Of a DNA stretch of 64,000 bases, positions 40,239 through 50,065 are shown piece after piece; positions within the stretch are counted from its first letter, which is position 1, and each line of letters opens with the position of its first letter. This stretch comes from Xanthomonas arboricola pv. juglandis (GTDB lineage Bacteria > Pseudomonadota > Gammaproteobacteria > Xanthomonadales > Xanthomonadaceae). Location: positions 135,440 to 199,439 of the forward strand of contig NZ_JZEF01000005.1 of the NCBI RefSeq assembly GCF_001013475.1, in the 5' to 3' direction. A program made the position numbers and the translations under genes. The notes under the pieces were generated by a model. The model worked only from the letters and a program-made list of their open reading frames with translations. It was not told the origin of the DNA and ran no database searches.

Positions 40239-40463
40239 ATGTCGCCCATCATCCCCGACAGCTATACCGCCTGGCGCCACTGCATCGAAGTCGACTGCGC
40301 CCAGCCGCTGACCGCCCCTTTCATCGCCCAACGACTCGCCAGCCTGCGCGACCTCGGCGACCACCACACCCAGCAGTTCTTGCGTCGTTGGGGCGAACCT
40401 CATCATCGGCGAGTGATTGGATGGTTTGAACGAGCGCTCCAGGATTTGGAACCAACGTATTAG
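40239..40463 (+). CDS. Small conserved-looking hypothetical protein
   Basis: A 74-residue protein from the ATG at 40239; the upstream in-frame extension contains no features. The sequence PDSYTAWRHCIEVDC and the ending RRVIGWFERALQDL look like a small soluble helical protein. I do not know the family. It diverges from the amidase operon across the Zur-like palindrome, so it might be controlled by the same site. The protein has only two cysteines and no membrane segment. Confidence 0.6.
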   Translation: MSPIIPDSYTAWRHCIEVDCAQPLTAPFIAQRLASLRDLGDHHTQQFLRRWGEPHHRRVIGWFERALQDLEPTY

Positions 40464-40857
40464 GTGTCACCCGGGCTTGGTGCTCAAAGAAGCAGTCAGG
40501 GAGTTGTGCACCTAGCGACCTGGGCCATATCTGGAATCGCGTGACTTACTACGTTTAGCAAAACACTATTGCTTGCGTGAGAATTAGTAAGGCTTTTTCA
40601 GTAAGATCAAGTCCTGCGTAATAAGCAAGACTGTCAAATAACTGACATTGCATATTTCTGGGGGCGCACTGCAACCAGTACTAATTGGGACGAACGTGGA
40701 ACGCTAGCGTAGCCCAGGCCGCATATCGAAGACGCGCCAGACACAGTGGTTGTCGGCAATTTCTGTGCGAACTCCCACACCTATCCGCTTTATGGACGTA
40801 ACGTAGGCGAGCCTGAATTGCAGGCAAAATCGCCCCTAGCAGGGGAAGGCGAAACTC
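40464..40857. other. AT-richer intergenic region
   Basis: About 390 bp with clearly lower GC than the neighbouring core. No gene, RNA or strong hairpin is visible. Minus-strand open frames here overlap the next gene and lack family features. The change of base composition marks the left edge of a small accessory patch. Confidence 0.5.
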
Positions 40858-41328
40858 ATGGAAGTTAAAGCAAACACGTTGAAGGTTCTGTGCGTCCTGG
40901 CTTGTGCTTTGGTGACAGGCCAAGTCTCGGCTCAAACTGGCGGATGCTGCGCAGGTGGTGTAGGCGCCCAAGCGACAATGGGATTGGGGGAACGTAGCCC
41001 TGCAGCTGCCAACCTCACCTTAGATCCCGCCTGGTCAATCTACGAGTTCCAACGTGACGGCGTGACATATCTGCAAATCAATGACGTCGCCGGTGGGGTT
41101 AGAGCAGTGGTCGCACGCGTTGACAATGCGCTTTGGGTACTGCCGATGGGCAAGGATGCTGATCGCGTCACAATCCCGGCAGCTAATACAATTTGGGCAA
41201 ATTCGTCGGCAACGTCTGCGACCGAGCTAGGACCTAACGCACAAATGGTATACCAGACCGCACACTTCACCGTGCATGTCGAGCGGAAAGCCAACGTGGA
41301 ACGCTGGAACGTGTCTCCGACGCGGTAA
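40858..41328 (+). CDS. Secreted hypothetical protein
   Basis: A 156-residue protein that I do not recognise. Residues 1-25 form a signal peptide ending VSAQ (NTLKVLCVLACALVTGQVSA). The mature part starts TGGCCAGGVGAQATMG, with a vicinal cysteine pair. The body is rich in beta-forming segments (SIYEFQRDGVTYLQINDVAGGVRAVVAR). GGGGAAGG lies upstream as ribosome site. It is convergent with, and overlaps by 62 bp, the next gene. Its low GC and lack of recognised relatives suggest transfer. Confidence 0.65.
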   Translation: MEVKANTLKVLCVLACALVTGQVSAQTGGCCAGGVGAQATMGLGERSPAAANLTLDPAWSIYEFQRDGVTYLQINDVAGGVRAVVARVDNALWVLPMGKDADRVTIPAANTIWANSSATSATELGPNAQMVYQTAHFTVHVERKANVERWNVSPTR

Positions 41329-42817
41329 CAGCAGATGCCTCGGCCACTAGGAAGGTAAGTACTAACGCATGGCGGCGGCGAAACAAGCCGCCATGCGATT
41401 TAAGGCGTGCTCGAAATTCATGTTCGTCCTCAGGGGATTCACGCCGCACGGAATCCACCAAAGAAGTATCGGCAAAAACTCTCATGACGATCCCCTGCCC
41501 CCCTCTACCGCGCCAGACACGCGCATGGATGAAATGCTTGTTGGACGCAGGCAGAAGTTCCAATGCGTTGAGGGTGCAGCGGTAAGCCGCAAGCTGCAGT
41601 CCAAGCGAGAGCTGCTGACAATCCCCCTGTAATAGACAGTCGAGTTTGGTGGAGTTCAACCTCTCAAACGCAGCCGAACGCAGCGTTCGAAACAAGCCAT
41701 GCGTTTCAATTTCCAATGGATATAAAGCCGCAACATATTCATGCAGAAGTTGCGACTCCAGAACGGCCACGCGTGTTATTTCCATTGCTGCCGCATGGTG
41801 ACCACGCTCCCGAAGATCTGCCACGACCGATTTGCGCATCCTGTTCATCTGGACGTTGATGTCGGAGTATTCCACGACCCGATCCCGCAATGTTCGCTCG
41901 GCCGCGAGATAGCTAGCTTGAATGGCCTTTTGAGCATCCGCCTTAATTCGCCCGATCGTGTCAAGTCGCTTTAACGGCCTAACGAACCTTACGCCAAAGA
42001 CGAATAAAAAAGTACTAACGATCACATGGAAAATTTGAACTTCAAAAAGGCTCTGATTGTAATATCCAATTTCATACGTCTTCGGCAAGGTTATTGCCAA
42101 AGCGAAGTTTGCAAGCAGTGTCCCAAGAGCGGCCCCTGTCCACCCATGCCGGCGCGTCAAGACAATCGCCGGCCCTATCAGCGCAGCCATCAGCATCTTT
42201 CGAAGTAATGGCTCTTGCGTGTAACCGAGTACATAGAAAAGCACAAGAATGACGACAACCGACACTCCAAGATCTCGGGGCAGGTCTATGCGTGCTGGTT
42301 CTCGTTTTCGAGGTGACCACAACATGACCGGAAGCAAGAAAATCAATATGCCCAGATAGCTTCCCAACCAGTAACGAATAAGGAATTCCAGGACTTTGTC
42401 CGTGCTCGGCCCACCAAGGCTTGCATTAAGGACAATGCTCCACAATGAATTAAAAAAACCAATGGCAATCGCCAATGGAATTAAAAAAGGAGTCTGCTGA
42501 AGCAGCTTACGGGCATGATGGCGTGCCAACCAAATGACGAACGCGATCATGGGGGCATGCACAAGTGGACTTATGTACGCCCATGTCAAGTCGTATCCCT
42601 GGCCCTGCGAAAGCGGAACCCGCAGCCAAAGCATTGCAGCCGCATCTCCTGCCAACAGGAAAGGCCACTCGCGATAAGGTCTGAATAGCAGCGTTACAAC
42701 ACGCAAGCCGACAGGTAGGTACCACTGGTCGATGGAGCAATACCAGAGCGACAGGAATGCTAGGCAATAGCAAGCGCTGACAAGCGCGCCCCTAAAGATT
42801 TCCTTTACTACTGCCAT
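41267..42817 (-). CDS. MASE1-like membrane protein with a degenerate histidine-kinase-like C-terminus
   Basis: About 516 residues from the ATG at 42817, with AAGGAG seven bases upstream. Residues 1-290 hold about eight hydrophobic segments. The WYLPVGLRVVTLL stretch near the start resembles the MASE1 sensory domain of UhpB-type kinases. A coiled-coil-like stretch follows (about 290-360, KADAQKAIQASYLAAERTLRDRVVEYSDI). The last 150 residues contain LGLQLAAYRCTLNALELL, reminiscent of a kinase N-box, but I see no phospho-acceptor histidine box and no G-boxes. No response regulator is adjacent. Lower GC suggests acquisition. Confidence 0.6.
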   Translation of the reverse strand: MAVVKEIFRGALVSACYCLAFLSLWYCSIDQWYLPVGLRVVTLLFRPYREWPFLLAGDAAAMLWLRVPLSQGQGYDLTWAYISPLVHAPMIAFVIWLARHHARKLLQQTPFLIPLAIAIGFFNSLWSIVLNASLGGPSTDKVLEFLIRYWLGSYLGILIFLLPVMLWSPRKREPARIDLPRDLGVSVVVILVLFYVLGYTQEPLLRKMLMAALIGPAIVLTRRHGWTGAALGTLLANFALAITLPKTYEIGYYNQSLFEVQIFHVIVSTFLFVFGVRFVRPLKRLDTIGRIKADAQKAIQASYLAAERTLRDRVVEYSDINVQMNRMRKSVVADLRERGHHAAAMEITRVAVLESQLLHEYVAALYPLEIETHGLFRTLRSAAFERLNSTKLDCLLQGDCQQLSLGLQLAAYRCTLNALELLPASNKHFIHARVWRGRGGQGIVMRVFADTSLVDSVRRESPEDEHEFRARLKSHGGLFRRRHALVLTFLVAEASAVTASETRSSVPRWLSARHAR

Positions 42818-43202
42818 ACCACCACTCCTTGGTTCCACGATTCGCCCTAGTCTGGAGGGAAACTGCCTGGTGGAGTATAGCGGTGGCGCACAATTTGCAA
42901 AAAGAGCCGGTGCCCTTCCAGGCGGTTATCGCCGTTGAAGACGCGCATTGCACTTTGCTGGTGCGTTGGGCCACATGTGAATCAGGCCGCCTGACACAGC
43001 ACAGGCCGGAGCAGCAGGCAGTCACCAGACGCCGCACGCACCCAATCCAGCCCGACGATGACAGCCAGCGCGATTGCGGCGCCTGCAGCGATGCAGGCAT
43101 GCGAGACATCGGCAAGGTCCCGGCGAGACCGTCAACGAACAAGGCCGCGCAGTGCGCGGCCTTGTTCGTCTTCCATGCCGATATCAGCATAGCGGGGGGA
43201 GA
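42818..43202. other. Intergenic region before the xylE gene
   Basis: About 385 bp with no credible gene. It includes a perfect GCCTGCA / TGCAGGC hairpin at 43081-43098 and a long inverted repeat at 43136-43168 that probably ends the minus-strand xyl operon. Confidence 0.55.
43136..43168 (-). terminator. Terminator hairpin of the xylE-containing operon
   Basis: A perfect 15-bp stem CGAACAAGGCCGCGC / GCGCGGCCTTGTTCG with a three-base centre, 35 bp after the xylE stop. There is no obvious T-tract. It is long enough to stop transcription or to protect the 3' end. Confidence 0.65.
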
Positions 43203-44630
43203 TCAGCCCTCCATCTGCTCCAGCTCCTTGCCCTTGGTCTCGTAGACGTATTTGAGCACGAAGAACACCGAGATGAAGGCGGCGACGGTGTAGATGCCGT
43301 ACGCGCCGGCCAGGCCGATGCTGCCGAGCAGGATCGGGAAGCTGACGGTGATGGCGAAGTTGGAGGTCCATTGCGCGGCGCCGGCAATGGCCAGGCCCGA
43401 GCCGCGGATCTGGTTGGGGAACATCTCGCCCAGCATCACCCACATCACCGGGCCCCACGAGGCATTGAAGAACACCACGTAGACGTTGGCGGCCACCAAC
43501 GCGAGCATGCCCATGGCATCGGACATGGCGAGCTTGCCGTTGGGGTCCAGCGAGGCGGTGGCGAAGGCATAGGTCACCAGGGCCAGCGAGACCGCCATGC
43601 CGGCCGAGCCGATCCACAGCAACGGTTTGCGGCCGATCTTGTCGACCAGCATCACCGTGACCAGGCAGGCGCCGATGCTCAGGCCACCGGAGAGCACGTT
43701 GATCAGCAGTGCGTCCTGCTCGGAGAAGCCCACCGCCTGCCACAACACCGCGCCGTAGTAGAACACCACGTTGATGCCGACCAGTTGCTGGAACACCGCC
43801 AGGCCCACGCCGATCCAGACGATCGGGCGGATTTTGCCGGTGGCCTTGTTGATGAGGTCGGAGAACTTGGGCTTGTGCTGGTCGGCCGACATCGAGGCCG
43901 AGATTTCGGCCAGCTTGGTCTGCGCGGCGGCGTTGCCGTACAGCCGCTTCAGCACCACCAGCGCCTGCTCGCGGCGGCCCTTGACCACCAGGTAGCGCGG
44001 GCTTTCCGGGATGACCAGCAACAGCAACAGGAACAGCAGCGAGGGAACCGCCTGCATCCAGAACATCCAGCGCCAGGCGGCCTGCCCGGCCCATAGCGGC
44101 TCGGTGGAGGCACCGGCGGCGTTGGCCAGCAGGTAGTTGCTCAGGAATGCGCAGAACAGCCCGCTGATGATGGCGATCTGCTGCATCGTGGCGAGCCGGC
44201 CGCGATAGCGCGCGGAGGCGACCTCGGCGATGTAGGCCGGCGAGATGACGCTGGCAGCGCCCACCGCAAAGCCGCCCATCACGCGAGCGAAGATGAAGAA
44301 GCCGGAACTGTGCGAGGCACCGGCGCCAATGGCCGAGAGCAGGAACAGTGCCGCAGAAATGATCAGGACCGCGCGGCGGCCCCAGCGGTCGGCCAGACGG
44401 CCGGCAAAGAAGGCGCCGATGGCGCAGCCCAGCAGCATCGAAGCGACTTCGAACCCGGTCTCGGCGGCGCTGGAATTGAAGGTCTGCTTCAGGCCGTCGA
44501 CAGTGCCGTTGATCACACCGCTATCGAAACCGAACAAAAAACCGCCGATCGTGGCTACGCAACTGATCAGGACGATAAAACGGGTGTTCTCACCGGCATC
44601 GGGGGCGCCGTTTACGGAGACACTGGACAT
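43203..44630 (-). CDS. xylE: MFS sugar porter, D-xylose:H+ symporter type
   Basis: A 475-residue sugar porter with 12 hydrophobic segments. Signatures include GGFLFGFDSGVINGT (first helix), GRLADRWGRR (motif A), PESPRYLVVKGR, QQLVGINVVFYYG, VDKIGRKPLL and the C-terminal YVYETKGKELEQ. The start is the ATG at 44630, with AGGTG just upstream. The position directly behind xylA and xylB, in the same direction, supports xylose as substrate. It would import xylose from the periplasm after xyloglucan digestion. Confidence 0.9.
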   Translation of the reverse strand: MSSVSVNGAPDAGENTRFIVLISCVATIGGFLFGFDSGVINGTVDGLKQTFNSSAAETGFEVASMLLGCAIGAFFAGRLADRWGRRAVLIISAALFLLSAIGAGASHSSGFFIFARVMGGFAVGAASVISPAYIAEVASARYRGRLATMQQIAIISGLFCAFLSNYLLANAAGASTEPLWAGQAAWRWMFWMQAVPSLLFLLLLLVIPESPRYLVVKGRREQALVVLKRLYGNAAAQTKLAEISASMSADQHKPKFSDLINKATGKIRPIVWIGVGLAVFQQLVGINVVFYYGAVLWQAVGFSEQDALLINVLSGGLSIGACLVTVMLVDKIGRKPLLWIGSAGMAVSLALVTYAFATASLDPNGKLAMSDAMGMLALVAANVYVVFFNASWGPVMWVMLGEMFPNQIRGSGLAIAGAAQWTSNFAITVSFPILLGSIGLAGAYGIYTVAAFISVFFVLKYVYETKGKELEQMEG

Positions 44631-44717
44631 GGATTCACCTGGAAGCATGCAAGGGAGCGGCCACGGGGGCGGCCGACATCGGCCGGCGACGCGCAGTGCG
44701 CCGCCGGCCACGGGACA

Positions 44718-46055
44718 TCAACGGGTCAGATACTGGTTGATCAGGTTCTCGTAGGCTTCCTGACGGCCGCTGAGCTGCTTGGGTTCGTTGCCGGCGGCGT
44801 ACTTGGCCAGATCCACCAGCGTGCTGCTGCCGTTGGCGAAGTCCGCGCCCGCGCCGCTGTCGAAGCTGGCGTAACGCTCGGCGCGCCACTGCTCCAGCGG
44901 CGAGGAGGTCAGCAGCGCATTGGCCACTTCCAGCCCGCGTGCAAATGCGTCCATGCCGCCGATATGCGCCAGGAACAGATCCTGCGGGTCGGACGACTCG
45001 CGGCGCACCTTGGCATCGAAGTTCAGCCCGCCCGGTGCCAGCCCGCCCTGGCGCAGCACCACCAGCATCGCGCCGACGGTGTCGTACAGGTCGGTCGGGA
45101 ACTGGTCGGTATCCCAGCCGTTCTGCGGGTTGCCGCGGTTGGCATCGATGCTGCCGAGCAGGCCGGCATCGGATGCCACCTGCAGGTCGTGCTCGAAGCT
45201 ATGGCCCGACAAGGTGGCGTGGTTGGCTTCGATGTTGAGCTTGAAGTCCTGGTCCAGGCCGTGCTGGCGCAGGAAGCCGATCACCGTGGCGCTGTCGAAG
45301 TCGTACTGGTGCTTCATCGGCTCCATCGGCTTGGGCTCGATCAGGAAGTTGCCGGTAAAGCCGATCGCGCGGCCGTAGTCGCGTGCCAGGGTCAAAAAGC
45401 GCGCCATGTTGTCCTGCTCGCGCTTCATCTGGGTGTTGTGCAGGCAGGCATAGCCTTCGCGGCCACCCCAGAACACGTAGTTCTCGCCGCCCAGCTCGAC
45501 GGTGGCATCGATCGCGGCCTTGACCTGTACCGCCGCACGCGCCACCACGTTGAAGTCCGGGTTGGTCGACGCGCCGTTCATGTAACGCGGGTGCGAGAAC
45601 AGGTTGGCGGTGCCCCACAGCAGCTTGATGCCGGTGTCGGCCTGGCGCTGCTTGGCGATGCCGACCATGTGCTTGAGGTTGCTCTGGTACTCGCCGATGT
45701 CGTCGGCATCGGGCGCCAGATCCACGTCGTGGAAGCAGTAGTACGGCACGCCGAGCTTGGTGAAGAATTCGAACGCGGCATCGGCCTTGGCTTCGGCGCG
45801 GTTCAACGCGGTGTTGCCGATATCCCACGGGTACGCACGCGTGCCCGGGCCGAACGGATCGGCGCCGTTGCCGCAGAAGCTGTGCCAGTAGGCCACGGCA
45901 AAGCGCAGATGCTCGGCCATGGTCTTGTCGCCGACCTGTTTGTTGGCGTCGTAGACCTTGAACGCCAGCGGGTTGTCCGAGTCGCGGCCTTCGAAGCCGA
46001 TCTTGCCGATACCGGGGAAATATTCCTTGGCGCCGATGTAGACGGTGTTGCTCAT
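44718..46055 (-). CDS. xylA: Xylose isomerase
   Basis: A 445-residue class II xylose isomerase. [11 protein letters not shown] carries the catalytic histidine and aspartate, [18 protein letters not shown] is the family signature, and [18 protein letters not shown] and [21 protein letters not shown] contain the metal-binding Glu, Asp and His. It converts D-xylose to D-xylulose. It lies between xylB and xylE on the minus strand, with gaps of 47 and 87 bp, which suggests one operon. Confidence 0.97.
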   Translation of the reverse strand: MSNTVYIGAKEYFPGIGKIGFEGRDSDNPLAFKVYDANKQVGDKTMAEHLRFAVAYWHSFCGNGADPFGPGTRAYPWDIGNTALNRAEAKADAAFEFFTKLGVPYYCFHDVDLAPDADDIGEYQSNLKHMVGIAKQRQADTGIKLLWGTANLFSHPRYMNGASTNPDFNVVARAAVQVKAAIDATVELGGENYVFWGGREGYACLHNTQMKREQDNMARFLTLARDYGRAIGFTGNFLIEPKPMEPMKHQYDFDSATVIGFLRQHGLDQDFKLNIEANHATLSGHSFEHDLQVASDAGLLGSIDANRGNPQNGWDTDQFPTDLYDTVGAMLVVLRQGGLAPGGLNFDAKVRRESSDPQDLFLAHIGGMDAFARGLEVANALLTSSPLEQWRAERYASFDSGAGADFANGSSTLVDLAKYAAGNEPKQLSGRQEAYENLINQYLTR

Positions 46056-46102
46056 GGGGTGGAATGTCCTTGCTGCTGGGGGAGTTGTAGAAAGCGTGTC
46101 GA

Positions 46103-47596
46103 TCAGCCGGCGTAGAGCGGGCTGACCACATGCAGGTGCTTGAGGAAGTGCTGGTAGTGCTGCTGATACTGGGCCACGCGCTGCGGATCCGGGCGCGCCG
46201 ACAGGCTGTCGTCGACCTGCAGATGCTCCAGCACCACATCCGACAACGCGTGCGTACCGCCGTCATCGCGATCGCAGGCCCACAAGGCCTGCAACGCAGC
46301 ACCGAAGGCAGCGCCTTCGGGCTGGGTCGGCACCACGACCTGCAGGTTGAAGATATCGGCCACCATCTGCCGCCACTGCGCGCTCTTGCTGCCGCCGCCG
46401 GTGAGCAGGATGGTGTCGAACTGCAGCCCCGCCGCAACGAAGGCATCGAAGCCGTTGCGCAGGCTATAGGTCGCCCCTTCCATCGCGGCGCGGTAGAAAT
46501 GCGCCGGGGTGGTGTTGTGCAGGTCCATGCCGAACAGGCAGCCGCGGGCGGCCGGCAAGTCCGGGGTGCGCTCGCCGTTGAAGAACGGCAGCAGTACCAG
46601 CCCATCGGCGCCGGGCGTGGTACTCGCGATCAAGGCGTCGGTCTGTTCGCGGGTGATCGAGAACATGCGCATCACCGCCTCGGTGGCGACGGTGCAGTTC
46701 ATGGTGCAGATCAGCGGCAGCCAGCCGCCGCTGGACGAACAGAACGCGGCCCAGCGTGCCTCGTCGTCCACCACCGGGTGATCGGCGTAGGCGAACAAGG
46801 TGCCCGAGGTACCCAGGCTCATGGTCAGCCGCCCCGGCACCACGTTGCCGGTGCCGATGGCGGCCATCATGTTGTCGCCGCCGCCGGTGGTGACACGCAC
46901 GCCGGCCGGCAGATTCAAGGCATCGGCGGCTGCGTCGGACAAGGCATAGACCGCGCCGGTCTCCACCAGCGGCGGCAGTGCCTCGCGCAGGTCGCGTTGT
47001 GCGTCCACCGCGCCGAGCATGCGCTCGGACCATTGCCGCGTGCGCACGTCCAGCCAGCCGGTGCCGGAGGCATCGCCGACTTCGGCAAAGCGCTCGCCGG
47101 TGAGCCAGAAGTTCACGTAGTCGTGCGGCAGCATCACCGTGGTCATCGCCGCATACGCCTCGGGGCGATGCTTGCGCGTCCACGGCAGCTTGGAGGCGGT
47201 GTAGCCGGCCATGATCGGGTTGCCGGCGGTGGCCACGCTGCCTGCGGCGCCGCCCACCGCATCCATGATTTCCTCGCATTCCAGTGCAGTGCTGGTATCG
47301 CACCACAGCTTCACCGGTGCGGTGACGCTGCCATCGGCGGCCACCGGCACGAAGCCATGCTGCTGGCCGGAGACCGAGATGCCACGCACCTGCGCACGCT
47401 GCTCGCCATCGAGCTGCGCGAAGCAATGCACGATGCCGTCGATCCACCACTGCGCCTGTTGCTCGCGGGTGCCGTCGTCGCGGCTGATCAGTTCCATCGG
47501 CGCGGCGATCGTGGCGACCACGGCGCGCTCCTGCGGATCGTAGGCCACCAGCTTGACGCTCTGCGTGCCCACATCCAGTCCTACGTACAAGCTCAT
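46103..47596 (-). CDS. xylB: Xylulokinase
   Basis: A 497-residue FGGY kinase. The N-terminal [20 protein letters not shown] binds [17 protein letters not shown] and [13 protein letters not shown] are xylulokinase-like, and the C-terminal [19 protein letters not shown] is the FGGY signature 2. It phosphorylates D-xylulose for the pentose phosphate pathway. The ATG at 47596 overlaps the GH95 stop by 4 bp; the much longer frame is antisense/shadow of the GH95 gene. Confidence 0.95.
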   Translation of the reverse strand: MSLYVGLDVGTQSVKLVAYDPQERAVVATIAAPMELISRDDGTREQQAQWWIDGIVHCFAQLDGEQRAQVRGISVSGQQHGFVPVAADGSVTAPVKLWCDTSTALECEEIMDAVGGAAGSVATAGNPIMAGYTASKLPWTRKHRPEAYAAMTTVMLPHDYVNFWLTGERFAEVGDASGTGWLDVRTRQWSERMLGAVDAQRDLREALPPLVETGAVYALSDAAADALNLPAGVRVTTGGGDNMMAAIGTGNVVPGRLTMSLGTSGTLFAYADHPVVDDEARWAAFCSSSGGWLPLICTMNCTVATEAVMRMFSITREQTDALIASTTPGADGLVLLPFFNGERTPDLPAARGCLFGMDLHNTTPAHFYRAAMEGATYSLRNGFDAFVAAGLQFDTILLTGGGSKSAQWRQMVADIFNLQVVVPTQPEGAAFGAALQALWACDRDDGGTHALSDVVLEHLQVDDSLSARPDPQRVAQYQQHYQHFLKHLHVVSPLYAG

Positions 47597-49980
47597 TGCG
47601 TCACCAATCGGTTGTTGTTGAGGCCCACCTGCCGGGTGCGGCCGGCACCCAGTTCCAGGTCCAGGGTCTGCCCTGCGTAAGACAGTTGATAGCGCCCGCC
47701 CCGCTCGCTGTGCACGCGTGCCTGCTGCAGGCGACCGCCCTCCCACTGCAGGTCCACGCTGGCACCGCCGCGCACGCGCAAGCCACGCACACTGCCGCGC
47801 GGCCATGCCTTGGGCAAGGCAGGCAGCAGGAACACGCTGCCGCCCCAGCTTTGCAGCAGCATCTCGGTGATGCCGGCGGTGCCGCCGAAGTTGCCGTCGA
47901 TCTGGAACGGCGGATGCGCGTCGAACAGATTCGGGTAGGTGCGCTCGGGCGAGATCAGCAGTTGCAGGATGCGGTAGGCATGCTCGCCATCGGCCAGACG
48001 TGCCCACAGATTCAGCCGCCAGCCGATGCCCCAGCCGGTGGCGTTGTCGCCGCGCGTTTCCAGCGTGCGCTTGGCCGCGGCGGCAAGCTCGGGCGTATCG
48101 CGCAGATTGATCTGGCTCGAAGGATGCAAGGCGTACAGATGCGAGACGTGCCGGTGATGGATCTCCGGCGCCTGCATGTCCCAGTCCTGTTGCCACTCCT
48201 GCAATTGCCCCGCCTTGCCGATGCGGTTGGGCGGCAATTGCTCGCGCAGCGTGCTCAGTTGCTGCGCGAAGGCGTCGTCGACCTTGAGCAGCTTGCTCAT
48301 CGCGATGCATTGGGCGAACAGATCGCGCAGCAGCTGCGCATCCATGGTGGGGCCGGCACACAGCGCGGCGTTGAACGGGTGCTGGTTTTCCGGCGATATC
48401 GACGGGTTGGTCACCATCGCGCCGGTCTGCGGGTCGCGCTCCAGCGTGGCCACGAAGAACTCCGCCGCGCCCTTGAACAAGGGGTAGATCCTGCCCAGAT
48501 ACGCGCGGTCGCGGCCGTAATCCCAACGGTCCCACAACTGCTGCAGCAGCCAGACGCCACCCATCGGCCACAGGCTCCACTTGGCGCCATCGATCGGCCC
48601 GGCCTGGCGCCACAGATCGGTGTTGTTGTGCACCACCCAACCCGGTGCGTCGTACATCGCACGTGCGGTGTGCGCGCCGGTTTTGGCCAGATCGAACAAC
48701 ATGGATTCCAGCGGTTCGACGCACTCGTGCAGCGCGTTGGCCTCACTGGGCCAGTAGTTCATCTCGGTGTTGATGTTGATGGTGTACTTGCTTTCCCACG
48801 GCGGCTGCATCAGGTCGTTCCAGATGCCCTGCAGATTGGCCGGCTGGGTGCCGGGCCGCGAGCTGCAGATCAGCAGGTAACGGCCGAACTGGTGATACAA
48901 CGCGGCCAGCGCCGGGTCGTTGCCCTGCGCAAAACGCTGCACGCGCTCGTCGGTGGGCAGTGCCGCTGCTTCGCTGGTGCCGAGGTCGATCGCCACGCGC
49001 CGGAACAGCCGCTGGTGATCGGCCAGATGCGCACGCAGCAATGCGGCATAGTCCAGCTTGCCCGCCTTCTGCATGCTTGCTGCGGTCAATGCGAGCGGAT
49101 CGCCATCGACTGCATCAAAGCGTTGGTAGCTGGTGGCGGCGGTGAGCAGCAGCACCACTTCATCGGCGGCGTCGATGCGCAGGCGGTCGCGCAAACCGCT
49201 GAGCGTGCCGCCCTTGATCTGCGGCAGCACGCGCAAGGCGAAACGCAGCTTACCGTCGATGCCGGCGAAGCTGCCGTTGCGACCGCTGAACAGCAGCCCG
49301 CCCTGCTCCACCGTGACCTCGCCGATCTGCGGGCTGTCGATGCCCACGCGCAAGGAAATCGCGCGTGGCCGATCGCAGGACAGGCGCACCACGATGCATT
49401 GCGACTGCGCCGACACGAACACTTCGCGCTTGTGCACAGCACCGCCGGAGCGAAACGTGGTGGTGGCCACGCCGGTATCCAGATCGAGCTGACGGCGATA
49501 CTCGCTGATGCCGTCGGCGCGATCGAAATCCAGCAACAGATCGCCCAGCGGTTGATACGGCATCTGCTTGAGCGGACGCGAGAGCAGCTTGGCGTCGGCC
49601 AGGGTTTCGGCTTCGGCATAGCGCCCGGCAAATACGAGCGCGCGCACCTGTGGCAAGGCCGCCAGCGCGTCGGGGCTGGTGGCATCGTACGGGCCGCCTG
49701 CGTACAGCGTGTCCTCGTTGAGTTGCAGGCGCTCGTGGGCAATGCCGCCCCACACCATCGCGCCCAGCCGGCCGTTGCCGACCGGCAGCGCCTGCACCCA
49801 CTCGTTGGCCGGTTCGCGGTACCACAGCTGCATGGCGTCGCCCGCAGCGACGGCAGGCAGCGATTGCCCGCCGGCAGCCTTCGCCGGCGCAGCGACAGCC
49901 GGCGCAGCCGGCGCGGCCCCCAGCACCGCGAGTGCGGCGCCGGTTGCCTTGCAGACTTCCCTGCGGGTCAGCACGTGCAC
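47593..49980 (-). CDS. GH95 alpha-L-fucosidase/galactosidase
   Basis: About 795 residues from a GTG at 49980. A second GTG (49974) and upstream starts are possible; none has a clear ribosome site. The N-terminus LTRREVCKATGAALAVLGAAPAAPAVA may be a Tat signal. Family GH95 features are WYREPANEWVQALPVGNGRLGAMVWGG at the start, GIWNDLMQPPWESKYTININTEMNYWPSE in the (alpha/alpha)6 barrel with the catalytic region, and PFQIDGNFGGTAGITEMLLQS near the end. It would remove terminal L-fucose or L-galactose from xyloglucan side chains. It overlaps xylB by 4 bp. Confidence 0.88.
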   Translation of the reverse strand: MHVLTRREVCKATGAALAVLGAAPAAPAVAAPAKAAGGQSLPAVAAGDAMQLWYREPANEWVQALPVGNGRLGAMVWGGIAHERLQLNEDTLYAGGPYDATSPDALAALPQVRALVFAGRYAEAETLADAKLLSRPLKQMPYQPLGDLLLDFDRADGISEYRRQLDLDTGVATTTFRSGGAVHKREVFVSAQSQCIVVRLSCDRPRAISLRVGIDSPQIGEVTVEQGGLLFSGRNGSFAGIDGKLRFALRVLPQIKGGTLSGLRDRLRIDAADEVVLLLTAATSYQRFDAVDGDPLALTAASMQKAGKLDYAALLRAHLADHQRLFRRVAIDLGTSEAAALPTDERVQRFAQGNDPALAALYHQFGRYLLICSSRPGTQPANLQGIWNDLMQPPWESKYTININTEMNYWPSEANALHECVEPLESMLFDLAKTGAHTARAMYDAPGWVVHNNTDLWRQAGPIDGAKWSLWPMGGVWLLQQLWDRWDYGRDRAYLGRIYPLFKGAAEFFVATLERDPQTGAMVTNPSISPENQHPFNAALCAGPTMDAQLLRDLFAQCIAMSKLLKVDDAFAQQLSTLREQLPPNRIGKAGQLQEWQQDWDMQAPEIHHRHVSHLYALHPSSQINLRDTPELAAAAKRTLETRGDNATGWGIGWRLNLWARLADGEHAYRILQLLISPERTYPNLFDAHPPFQIDGNFGGTAGITEMLLQSWGGSVFLLPALPKAWPRGSVRGLRVRGGASVDLQWEGGRLQQARVHSERGGRYQLSYAGQTLDLELGAGRTRQVGLNNNRLVTQ

Positions 49981-50065
49981 CGCCGTGCTGCATGACCGGA
50001 CCTGCACGCCCGAGCCTTGCGGCGATCCGGCATCTGCGCACTCACTGGCTGACAACGAGTCGCGA

